In this document: positions 18,884 through 26,221 of the stretch, piece after piece
Layout: each line of letters begins with the position of its first letter
Position numbering within the stretch: the stretch's first letter is position 1
NCBI RefSeq assembly: GCF_003148645.1
Contig: NZ_QGGP01000002.1
Coordinates: 541,525 to 605,524 of the forward strand
Length of the DNA stretch: 64,000 nucleotides
DNA from: Xanthomarina spongicola
Lineage (GTDB): Bacteria > Bacteroidota > Bacteroidia > Flavobacteriales > Flavobacteriaceae
Direction: 5' to 3'
Program-made: the position numbers and the translations under genes
Notes under the pieces: generated by a model
Seen by the model: the letters and a program-made list of their open reading frames with translations, nothing else
Database searches by the model: none
Told to the model about the DNA's origin: nothing

Positions 18884-20050
18884 TTATGTTAATTTTAATG
18901 AATATTTAATATTTTTTAAAAACACTGTTTCAACTACTAATCCTTCAGCTAAAACATCCTGTCCTTGTAAAGAAAACTCTTTATTCTGGGCTAATATATT
19001 TCTATGACCATTCAAATTACTTAAATCTCCAATTTTTTCAACTTTTGGAACAAATTCAATAATACCATTTTTTAAAGTTTCAACATATTGAATCCCAATA
19101 TCTACAGTCTCACTTTTGTTATTCAATATAATTGTTGTTTGCCTGATAATGATGTCTAGAAAACTTTTATTGTTTTCTGGAATATTTAAATATGGCTCAT
19201 ATAAATCACCTGAAACTTCGTTATTTGAGATATACATTAAACTGGACAAAATTGCCTCAAACATATAAAACCTAGTAATTTCCCTGTTATAATCTTCTTT
19301 ATAATGCCCAGCTTCAAATAAAATAGTTGGACAATGTAACGCTTGAAACGTGTCTCCTACACAGTTTTCGTTATAAGTATCATCATAAATCCCTATTTGA
19401 TTTGGTATTTGTGTTTGCAATAACTTATTCATAACAGAAATAACCTCCATTGCTTTTTTACGAGTTTCTGTAATTGTAGAACCTTCATCTTGTGCAGGTG
19501 ATAAAAACGACAAAGTAGCAGTATTACTAGTGTCTCCAACACCAAAAATGGTACGTTGTCCATGTAAATTAAAACAAAAGTCTGGCTTAAAATCATCAAA
19601 CAAACCTCTTAAAACTTTACTTTCTGGTTGCGATAAGTTTTTTGCATCTCTATTTAAATCTATACTATTCGCATTTAGCCTTGTATAGAGTTTAGCTCCA
19701 TCTGGATTAAGAATTGGTACAATTAAAATTGTACAATTACTTTGTATTTGTTGCATATCAACATTAGAAGAATTTGCAAACACATTACAAATATCGAAAA
19801 TGGCCTTGGTGGTCGTACTTTCGTTTCCATGCATTTGAGACCACATCAATATTTTTTTAGAACCAGTTCCAATTTGTATAGAATGAATAGGCTCTCCTAA
19901 AACTGAAAATCCAATTTGTTTAACCCTAAAAATTTCTTTATAATTTTCAAGCAATGGAAGTATATGATCATTTTGAATATATCTATTTTTAAGTTGAATT
20001 TCCTTATAAGAATCGAACAGGTTTCTAAAATAATCTGAAGTCATTAACAT
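18884..20050 (-). CDS. M14 family zinc carboxypeptidase
   Basis: Zinc metallopeptidase of the M14 family, 388 aa. QMHGNESTTTKAIFD gives the zinc-binding H-x-x-E. LNRDAKNLSQPES and CFNLHGQRTIFG give the substrate-binding region and third zinc ligand, and TILFEAGHYKEDYNRE supplies the catalytic Glu. No signal peptide is seen, so it appears cytosolic, as in other flavobacterial members. The start could be either of two nearby ATGs (MLMTSDYF). It is divergent from an XRE regulator; inverted repeats lie just upstream, so that regulator may control it. Confidence 0.9.
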   Translation of the reverse strand: MLMTSDYFRNLFDSYKEIQLKNRYIQNDHILPLLENYKEIFRVKQIGFSVLGEPIHSIQIGTGSKKILMWSQMHGNESTTTKAIFDICNVFANSSNVDMQQIQSNCTILIVPILNPDGAKLYTRLNANSIDLNRDAKNLSQPESKVLRGLFDDFKPDFCFNLHGQRTIFGVGDTSNTATLSFLSPAQDEGSTITETRKKAMEVISVMNKLLQTQIPNQIGIYDDTYNENCVGDTFQALHCPTILFEAGHYKEDYNREITRFYMFEAILSSLMYISNNEVSGDLYEPYLNIPENNKSFLDIIIRQTTIILNNKSETVDIGIQYVETLKNGIIEFVPKVEKIGDLSNLNGHRNILAQNKEFSLQGQDVLAEGLVVETVFLKNIKYSLKLT

Positions 20051-20059
20051 TGTTTAATA

Positions 20060-20094
20060 CAAATGTAAACAATTAACAATTTACATTTGTAAAC
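20060..20094. promoter_or_regulatory. Inverted repeats upstream of carboxypeptidase, probable operator
   Basis: CAAATGTAAA (20060-20069) and TTTACATTTG (20080-20089) form a perfect 10-base inverted repeat with a 10-base spacer. The right arm is itself part of TTTACA-TT-TGTAAA (20080-20093). The repeat lies 10 bases upstream of the carboxypeptidase ATG, and the minus-strand reading TACATTTG also fits a -7 box. A related TTACATTTGTAA copy sits 36 bases before the XRE gene. Shared sites suggest control by that regulator. Confidence 0.5.
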
Positions 20095-20304
20095 AATAAA
20101 AACAACACTATTTGTTTACAAGAGTATACATATTAGATAAATTTCCATAATAATTTTATCATCTTGTAATTTAAAATTTAACAAATTATATTTTATTAGT
20201 TTTAAATATTGTATTTCAGCTAGTTAACTTGCTTTATTTAAAGTGTTAATCAATAATTTTATACATTATTTACTATAAGAATATTTACAATATCAATATA
20301 TTTG

Positions 20305-20316
20305 TTACATTTGTAA
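20305..20316. promoter_or_regulatory. TTACATTTGTAA inverted repeat upstream of XRE gene
   Basis: TTACA-TT-TGTAA is an interrupted palindrome sharing its core with the sites at 20080-20093 on the other side of the intergenic region. On the plus strand it includes TACATTTG, a TAnnTTTG -7 box, about 28 bases before the ATG at 20345. A repressor bound here would cover the promoter, a common layout for autoregulated XRE proteins. Confidence 0.45.
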
Positions 20317-20344
20317 ATACAAAACAACCTATTTATAGTTTACA

Positions 20345-20743
20345 ATGATAAACAACGAAGATTTTGCAAAAAGACTTCATAAAGTCATCGAATTTTACAA
20401 CGAAAGCGCCTCTTCTTTCGCTGAAAAAATTGGTGTACAACGTTCCAGTATTTCACATATTCTTTCTGGCAGAAATAAGCCAAGTTTAGATTTTGTACTT
20501 AAAGTACTCTCCTCTTTTCCTGAAGTAGAATTGTATTGGTTGCTGAATGGAAAAGGAAAATTTCCTTCTGAAGAAAAAACTGAAACAAAAATTCCTATTG
20601 AAAAAAATATTAAAGAAACTAAATCACAAAAAGTGATTTCAGAAATAAAGCATGTTGAAAACAATACCTCAAATAAAAAAACCATAGAGCGTATTGTTAT
20701 TTTCTATACAGATGGAAGTTTTAAAAATTTTGAAGATGCTTAA
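20345..20743 (+). CDS. XRE family helix-turn-helix regulator
   Basis: A 132-aa protein with an N-terminal Cro/CI-type HTH at about residues 8-65 (FAEKIGVQRSSISHILSGRN then KPSLDFVLKVL). The LYWLLNGKGKFP segment that ends such domains in Bacteroidota follows. The remaining lysine- and glutamate-rich region (about 70-115) looks disordered, and the last residues ERIVIFYTDGSFKNFE form a short conserved tail. The protein should bind DNA as a dimer. The inverted repeats in its own promoter and that of the divergent carboxypeptidase are the obvious candidate targets. It ends at a strong hairpin. Confidence 0.92.
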   Translation: MINNEDFAKRLHKVIEFYNESASSFAEKIGVQRSSISHILSGRNKPSLDFVLKVLSSFPEVELYWLLNGKGKFPSEEKTETKIPIEKNIKETKSQKVISEIKHVENNTSNKKTIERIVIFYTDGSFKNFEDA

Positions 20744-20750
20744 AAAAGAA

Positions 20751-20775
20751 AAAGCTTGAAGTGATTTCAAGCTTT
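20751..20775. terminator. Bidirectional hairpin terminator
   Basis: AAAGCTTGAA-gtgat-TTCAAGCTTT forms a 10-base-pair stem between the stop of the XRE gene and the convergent stop of the minus-strand cluster. A-rich sequence lies on the left and T-containing sequence on the right, so it could end both transcripts. Confidence 0.75.
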
Positions 20776-20801
20776 AAATAAATACGTTATTTAATAAAAA
20801 T

Positions 20802-21287
20802 TTATTTTATAAATCGGCTGTGCCAACTATCACTAGCTGGTACCTCCCAATTTTCATTGAATTCTGCAACAGTAGTCACTAGATTGTTAAAAACAATCGT
20901 GTTTTTAGATACTGCCCTGTCTTTAGCCATTTTTCTGAAATCAGTTAATGTTTTATAAGCAACAAATTCTCCTTGCTTATAAGACACGTTCATCTTGTCT
21001 AACAAGTCTACCTGATATTCTTTTTCTAATTGTTGAATAAAATGTACTGAAGCATCAATAGAACAGCCTGATGCTGCACTAACCTGCTGATTTAAGCCAA
21101 TAACAATAAAACGTTTGTAAACTATTTTATATCCTGCCTGTAAGTCACTTCCATGTGCTGTCCAGTTTTCAAGAAACACATCTAATTTAGAAGATATTTC
21201 TTCAATTTCAATATCTGAAAACGATCTGTTAGCTTGATAGATCCAAACTCTTGATTCTTCTGGTAATACATTAAAATCTACTAACAT
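20802..21287 (-). CDS. Conserved Bacteroidota protein of unknown function
   Basis: A 161-aa protein at the end of the Fe-S cluster operon. Homologues are sometimes labelled ABC transporter ATPase, but no Walker A, Walker B or signature motif is present, so that label is not supported. The sequence begins MLVDFNVLPEESRVWIYQAN. A Cys/His-containing middle (NQQVSAASGCSIDASVHF) is followed by a domain with alternating charged residues. I chose the ATG at 21287, 1 base after the upstream stop, rather than a TTG at 21308 that would add seven residues and overlap the upstream gene. Function is unknown; context suggests a link to the redox operon. Confidence 0.8.
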   Translation of the reverse strand: MLVDFNVLPEESRVWIYQANRSFSDIEIEEISSKLDVFLENWTAHGSDLQAGYKIVYKRFIVIGLNQQVSAASGCSIDASVHFIQQLEKEYQVDLLDKMNVSYKQGEFVAYKTLTDFRKMAKDRAVSKNTIVFNNLVTTVAEFNENWEVPASDSWHSRFIK

Positions 21288-21288
21288 A

Positions 21289-22080
21289 TTATTCTTGAGA
21301 ATTTGCAATTAATTCGGCAATATCCAATACTTGAATACTATCTTCTTTTTCTTTCGCTTTTACGCCATCTGTCATCATAGTATTGCAATAAGGGCAACCA
21401 GTTGCTATAATATTCGGGCTTGTCTCTAAAGCATCTTCTGTTCTTAGTACATTTATGTCTTTATCTCCTTTTTCTGGTTCTTTAAACATTTGTGCACCAC
21501 CAGCACCACAACATAACGCTGAGTTTCTGTTACGCTTCATTTCTACCAACTCTACACCTAAAGATTTCAATAAAGTTCTTGGAGCTTCGTAAACATCGTT
21601 AGCACGACCTAAATAACAAGGATCGTGAAATGTAATTTGTTTACCATTTAATTTCGATGCGCCTTCAATTTTTAATCGTCCAGCTTTCATTAGCTCATCT
21701 ATAAACTCTGTATGATGTTGCACTTGATATTTACCTCCAAGCTGAGGATATTCGTTTTTTAATGTGTTATACGAATGTGGACAAGCAGTTACTATTCGTT
21801 TTACTTCGTATCCATTTAAAACCTCAATATTCATTACAGCCTGCATTTGAAACAAAAATTCATTTCCTGCACGTTTAGCAACATCTCCAGTACAACTCTC
21901 TTCGGTTCCTAAAACTGCAAAATCGACATTGGCTTTATTTAATATCTTAACAAAGGCTTTAGTTATTTTTTTTGCTCTATCGTCGTAACTACCAGCAGAA
22001 CCAACCCAAAATAATATTTCTGGTTGCTTCCCTTCTGCCATATATTGCGCCATAGTTGGCACTTTTAATTGTTCGCTCAT
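21289..22080 (-). CDS. Cysteine-rich (CCG-domain) Fe-S/heterodisulfide-reductase-like protein
   Basis: A 263-aa protein with two CCG-type cysteine-rich regions as in HdrB/GlpC/LutA proteins. The first is in VTACPHSYNTLKNEYP with HDPCYLGR downstream; the second is SALCCGAGGAQMF with TGCPYCNTMM. These bind a non-cubane or 4Fe-4S cluster in electron transfer. With the 435-aa membrane Fe-S protein upstream in the operon it probably forms one complex, moving electrons between a quinone or quinol and an unknown partner. The operon order is MCE protein, membrane Fe-S protein, HAD, this gene, unknown protein. Confidence 0.88.
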   Translation of the reverse strand: MSEQLKVPTMAQYMAEGKQPEILFWVGSAGSYDDRAKKITKAFVKILNKANVDFAVLGTEESCTGDVAKRAGNEFLFQMQAVMNIEVLNGYEVKRIVTACPHSYNTLKNEYPQLGGKYQVQHHTEFIDELMKAGRLKIEGASKLNGKQITFHDPCYLGRANDVYEAPRTLLKSLGVELVEMKRNRNSALCCGAGGAQMFKEPEKGDKDINVLRTEDALETSPNIIATGCPYCNTMMTDGVKAKEKEDSIQVLDIAELIANSQE

Positions 22081-22122
22081 AATTGAGTTTATTTATCATT
22101 TACTATAAAAGTATTTAAACAG

Positions 22123-22569
22123 CTATTCATGTTGGCCATCATCAAACACTTGTATAGTCACTTTTTTATCTACTAAATCTGTAAATTTCCCTTTATATCT
22201 CGTGGCTTTTACTAAATGATTATCTATCCAATGGTAATTTCCTCCTCTTGGTTTTCCCATTAATAAACTATGAAATTTAAATCCATGCTTATTTAACCAG
22301 TTTGTGGTTACTTCTCTATGATCTTCTGTTCTTGAAGTAAAAAAACAAATTAAATGTCCTTGCTCGTACCACTTATTACAAGTTGCTAAAGCATCAGGAT
22401 ATGGATCGCAAGTCGCCATTCTTTCTGGTTCTTCATTTGGAATATCGTCTGTAATAGTTCCATCAATATCTATTAAATAGTTTTTAACTCCTTTTGGTAA
22501 AATAGGACTTATTTTTTCTCCTGCTTCTACTTTTTCGTGTAACAGCTTGTCTGCGTCTTCTCTTTTCAT
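22123..22569 (-). CDS. HAD-family phosphatase-like protein
   Basis: A 148-aa minimal HAD-superfamily protein. LIDIDGTITDD is HAD motif I with both Asp residues; FFTSRTEDHREVTTNWL is motif II with Ser/Thr. The last part, VFDDGQHE, gives the acidic motif IV. The middle loop PRGGNYHWIDNHLV replaces a cap domain, so it may act on a large substrate or on a nucleic acid or sugar phosphate. Similar proteins are sometimes labelled phosphoheptose isomerase, which the motifs do not support. It is embedded in the Fe-S operon with about 40-65 bases on each side. Confidence 0.8.
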   Translation of the reverse strand: MKREDADKLLHEKVEAGEKISPILPKGVKNYLIDIDGTITDDIPNEEPERMATCDPYPDALATCNKWYEQGHLICFFTSRTEDHREVTTNWLNKHGFKFHSLLMGKPRGGNYHWIDNHLVKATRYKGKFTDLVDKKVTIQVFDDGQHE

Positions 22570-22634
22570 ATTCTAAATTCCTGTTTAGGTAGGATTTTTT
22601 TTTAAATTTTTATTTTATTAGAAGTTGATTTTTA

Positions 22635-23942
22635 CTACTCATCTTTCCAATTTAATCTGTCCATTTGGTTATATGGCCAAGGTGCTCCATTATTCTCGAT
22701 GTTCGTCATCATATTATTTAATTCTACAGGTGCAGCACTTTGTTCCATAACTAAATAACGTCTCATTTCTATAATAATAGACAAAGGATCAATGCTAACT
22801 GGACAAGCTTCTACACAAGCATTACAAGTTGTACAAGCCCAAAGTTCTTCGGTAGAAATATAATCTCCTAACAACTGTTTACCATCATCTTTAAATTCGC
22901 CATTATTAGCATCTATGTTTTTACCAACCTCTTCTAACCTGTCTCTAGTGTCCATCATGATTTTTCTAGGCGACAATTTTTTGCCAGTTAAATTAGCTGG
23001 ACATTCGCTTGTACAACGTCCACATTCTGTACAGGTATATGCGTTTAGCAATTGAACCCAACTTAAATCCTGAACATCTGAAGCTCCAAATTTTGCAGGC
23101 ATTACATTCTCTGCACCTTCTGCTGGTGCAGCAAATGGATCGACGTTTGGATCCATCATCATTTTTACTTCGTTAGTAACTGCTTCTAGATTATTTAATT
23201 GGCCTTTAGGCTGTACTTTACCATAATATGTATTTGGAAAAGCTAAAAGTATATGTAAGTGCTTTGAGAAATACAGATAGTTTAAGAAAATTAAAATCCC
23301 TATAATATGTAGCCACCAAGCTGTACGTTCTATTACATGGATAGTTGTTTCTGGTAAACCACTAAACCAAGGAGCAATAAACTGACTAACAACATTTCCA
23401 GAATTCATTAATTGAAAATGAATATCTGTAGCATTCATAATCAAGAAAAGCGACATTAGAACCATTTCAAAATACAAAATGTAATTGGCATCGTTTTTTG
23501 GCCAGCTTGTCATTTCGTTTTTCCAAAATCTATTAATTTTTATAATGTTTCTACGAATCCAAAAAACAATAACTGATACTAAAACTAAAACAGCTAATAT
23601 TTCGAAGGTTCCTATTAAAACTCCATAAAGTTCCTGGTAATATGAAAAAATTCTCCAAGAACCTGTGAGACCATCAATAACAATTTCTAATAATTCAATA
23701 TTAATTATTACAAATCCTATGTAAACAACAATATGCAAAAAACCAGCAATGGGTCTTTTAACCATTTTTCCTTGTCCTAGAGCAATTCTAGTCATGTTTT
23801 TCCAACGTTGCGATTTATTATCGCTAACATCAACATCCTGACCTAGTTTAATGTTTCTAATTAGTTTTCTTACGTTTTTGGCAAAGTATCCAAAACCTGC
23901 AATAAGTAATAAAGCAAATAATATGTTTGGAATATAATTCAT
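22635..23942 (-). CDS. Membrane-bound 4Fe-4S electron-transfer protein
   Basis: A 435-aa protein with about five transmembrane helices in the N-terminal 240 residues, resembling the cytochrome b-like subunit of heterodisulfide or nitrate reductases. A cytoplasmic ferredoxin-like region follows, with two 4Fe-4S motifs, CTECGRCTSECP and CTTCNACVEACP. It would take electrons from quinol or pass them to it, with the CCG-domain protein downstream as partner. The MCE protein gene ends 15 bases upstream. Residues LKLGQDV near the first helix and the histidines in the membrane part could bind haem, but this cannot be settled here. Confidence 0.88.
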   Translation of the reverse strand: MNYIPNILFALLLIAGFGYFAKNVRKLIRNIKLGQDVDVSDNKSQRWKNMTRIALGQGKMVKRPIAGFLHIVVYIGFVIINIELLEIVIDGLTGSWRIFSYYQELYGVLIGTFEILAVLVLVSVIVFWIRRNIIKINRFWKNEMTSWPKNDANYILYFEMVLMSLFLIMNATDIHFQLMNSGNVVSQFIAPWFSGLPETTIHVIERTAWWLHIIGILIFLNYLYFSKHLHILLAFPNTYYGKVQPKGQLNNLEAVTNEVKMMMDPNVDPFAAPAEGAENVMPAKFGASDVQDLSWVQLLNAYTCTECGRCTSECPANLTGKKLSPRKIMMDTRDRLEEVGKNIDANNGEFKDDGKQLLGDYISTEELWACTTCNACVEACPVSIDPLSIIIEMRRYLVMEQSAAPVELNNMMTNIENNGAPWPYNQMDRLNWKDE

Positions 23943-23957
23943 GTTCTTTGGTAATAG

Positions 23958-24887
23958 TTAGTTTTCAGATTCTTCATAAGGAATTTCCTTTTTGGAAAGG
24001 ATTCTAAAATAACGTTTAGGATGCAACTTAACATCTTCTAATAATTCTTCTAATTCTTTTGAAGCTCCTTCTAGATTATTATACAATTCGTCATCATTGA
24101 GCAATTTACCTAGAGAGCCTTCTCCTTTATCTAATTCTGCTAAAAGGGCATTTACGCTTGATAAAGTTTCATCTAGATTGTTAATAGTTTTTGATATTTC
24201 AACATCTTTTAAATCTTCAGATAAAATTGCTAAGTTTTTACTTATAGTACTAAAATTACTAATAACTGCTGTCAAGCTATCTTGATTTTTTGCAATTAAT
24301 GAATTAAAAGATCCAGATAATGTTTTAAATGAAGATAATGTTTGATTGAGCTCTTTTATTGCGTGTTTTAATCCTGCTTCAGAATCATCTTCAACTAATC
24401 CATTTAAACTAAATAAAAGAGAGTCTGCAGATTTTAAAGTACTATCTAAACCTGTGCTTAAACCTGAAAAGTTTTTGGTTAAACTAGTAATTAATCCTTG
24501 TTCTACTTCAGATTGCAAAAAATCACCACTTTGAGCATATTGATCGTCATCAGCAGTAATAATAGCCAGACCATTACCTTCCATGATGCCTAGTTCGTAA
24601 AGTCTAATTTTACTGTTTTTTGAAAATTTTAATTTATTATCTACAGCAAAAGATACTCTAGTTTTTCCAGTTTCAATAACGTAGATAATTTCATTGATTC
24701 TCCCAACGTTATTACCTTTTATAGTTACAGGAGATGCTTTTGTTAATGCATTATAGTCGAATTCTGTGTAGAACACTTCTGAAGAATCTAGTAAATTTTT
24801 ACCTTTTAAATAATTGATTCCAAAAATTAAAAATACAATTCCAAGTATGACTAATATAGCTGTTTTGACTTCTCTAGATAGTTTCAA
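23958..24887 (-). CDS. MlaD/MCE domain lipid-transport protein
   Basis: A 309-aa MCE-family protein with one N-terminal membrane anchor (about residues 9-25, VKTAILVILGIVFLIFGINYL) and a periplasmic MCE domain at about residues 35-115. It would carry phospholipids between inner and outer membranes as part of an Mla-like system. The C-terminal half is a long heptad-rich coiled coil typical of Bacteroidota members. The start is a TTG; MKLSREVKTA is the standard N-terminus, so I keep it. The MlaE and MlaF partners are not in this window. Confidence 0.9.
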   Translation of the reverse strand: MKLSREVKTAILVILGIVFLIFGINYLKGKNLLDSSEVFYTEFDYNALTKASPVTIKGNNVGRINEIIYVIETGKTRVSFAVDNKLKFSKNSKIRLYELGIMEGNGLAIITADDDQYAQSGDFLQSEVEQGLITSLTKNFSGLSTGLDSTLKSADSLLFSLNGLVEDDSEAGLKHAIKELNQTLSSFKTLSGSFNSLIAKNQDSLTAVISNFSTISKNLAILSEDLKDVEISKTINNLDETLSSVNALLAELDKGEGSLGKLLNDDELYNNLEGASKELEELLEDVKLHPKRYFRILSKKEIPYEESEN

Positions 24888-24942
24888 ATTGATTTTATTA
24901 AGTTACTAAACAAAATTAGAAATAAATTTATAAAGAATGACT

Positions 24943-26061
24943 CTAATTAGCTTTTGATTTTAAGGCTTCATCTAAAGGAATATTTTTACCATCTTTAAAA
25001 GAGACAATAAAACTTGAATCATAACCTCTTGATTTGGCATAGGCTTGAAAATCTTTTATTTTAGTATAATTAGAAGTATAACCATAATAATATTTATATA
25101 GTCCATTTACTTTCTCTCTTGAAACATCTTCTAGACCTTTAAAATTATATGCTTTCAATTCAATTTCTTTAGAACTAGCTGCTATTTGTACTTTAAAAAC
25201 AATATTATTATAAATATCGTCTGGTTCTGTATTTTCAACAATTTTAGTTTCGGATTCTTGATAAACAAAATCATCAACATTCTGATAAATGGCATTTTTA
25301 TAATCTAAAATAGCATTCTTAATTGCTGTAGACATTTCTAGTTGCCCTTTATACGAATTTAAATAAGCACCTTCATGTTTGTTAGTAATAAAGCCTGTTT
25401 CGACAAGAACACTAGGCATAATTGTTTGATGTAACACGATAAATCCAGCCTGCTTAACACCTCTGTCTTTGCGCTTTAATGAATTTGTAAAATACTTTTG
25501 TATTAAACTTGCTAATAAAATACTTTGATCTAAATACTCTTCCTGCATAAGGGTTAATCCAATATAAGATCCAGGAGAATTAGGGTTGAAACCTTCATAA
25601 TTTTTCTCGTAGTCATCCTCTAAATAAATAACTTCGTTTTCTGCTTTTGCTACATTAAAATTGGTGTCGTTTCTATGTATCCCTAAAACGTAAGTTTCAG
25701 AACCGTATGCTTGAGTATTGTGTGCATTACAATGCACAGAAACAAATAAATCTGCTTTTGCTTCATTTGCAATTTTTCCTCTTACAAATAAATCAACAAA
25801 TACATCTTTTGTTCTAGTGTAAACAACTTTAATATCTGGATTTTTTTCTAATTCTTTACCAACTTCCAATACAATTTTAAGAGCAATATCTTTTTCTGTA
25901 TATCCTTCTTTTGAAGGTTTTCCAGGATCTTTACCTCCATGACCAGCATCTAGAACTACAATAAATTTATTTGAAGTATCTTGAGCATAGATAGTAGATT
26001 TGTTTATAAAGAATAAAATAAACAGAATAGATAAGAAAAGTAATAACGATTTCGTTTTCAT
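24943..26061 (-). CDS. N-acetylmuramoyl-L-alanine amidase with C-terminal SPOR-like domain
   Basis: Zinc-dependent peptidoglycan amidase (Amidase_3), 372 aa. A signal peptide of about 26 residues ends near TIYAQD. VVLDAGHGGKDPG supplies the first zinc His; the second ligand Glu follows in the SKEGYTEKDIALK region, VSVHCNAHN gives the later His, and VLVETGFITNKHEG the catalytic Glu. Residues about 285-365 (VFKVQIAASSKEIEL onward) resemble a SPOR domain that binds denuded glycan at division sites. It lies upstream of the MCE gene and is divergent from LptD, a cell-envelope context. Confidence 0.93.
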   Translation of the reverse strand: MKTKSLLLFLSILFILFFINKSTIYAQDTSNKFIVVLDAGHGGKDPGKPSKEGYTEKDIALKIVLEVGKELEKNPDIKVVYTRTKDVFVDLFVRGKIANEAKADLFVSVHCNAHNTQAYGSETYVLGIHRNDTNFNVAKAENEVIYLEDDYEKNYEGFNPNSPGSYIGLTLMQEEYLDQSILLASLIQKYFTNSLKRKDRGVKQAGFIVLHQTIMPSVLVETGFITNKHEGAYLNSYKGQLEMSTAIKNAILDYKNAIYQNVDDFVYQESETKIVENTEPDDIYNNIVFKVQIAASSKEIELKAYNFKGLEDVSREKVNGLYKYYYGYTSNYTKIKDFQAYAKSRGYDSSFIVSFKDGKNIPLDEALKSKAN

Positions 26062-26165
26062 ATTTATAATAACAGCTTTTGGGCAGGTTTATTACCTAAA
26101 TTAATAGTGGTTAAGTTTAATTTTCGAATTTTCGTTAATATTAAATTAATCACAAAAAATATATA

Positions 26166-26173
26166 TAATTTTG
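26166..26173 (+). promoter_or_regulatory. -7 box TAATTTTG for LptD-like gene
   Basis: TAATTTTG matches TAnnTTTG. Its last three bases are the TTG that would be the longest possible start codon of the downstream gene at 26171. If the box is real, that TTG cannot be the start, which supports the TTG at 26222. No clear -33 element is seen. Confidence 0.5.
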
Positions 26174-26221
26174 GCAATTCAAAAACCGAGCCATACTTTT
26201 ACAAAAATACATTTAAAAGCG

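Noticed and set aside
20802-21308. ABC transporter ATPase label for the 161-aa protein
   Set aside because: No Walker A, Walker B or LSGGQ-type motif exists in the sequence, and it is too short for an ATPase domain.
22123-22569. Phosphoheptose isomerase label for the 148-aa HAD protein
   Set aside because: The motifs are those of HAD phosphatases and no SIS domain is seen.
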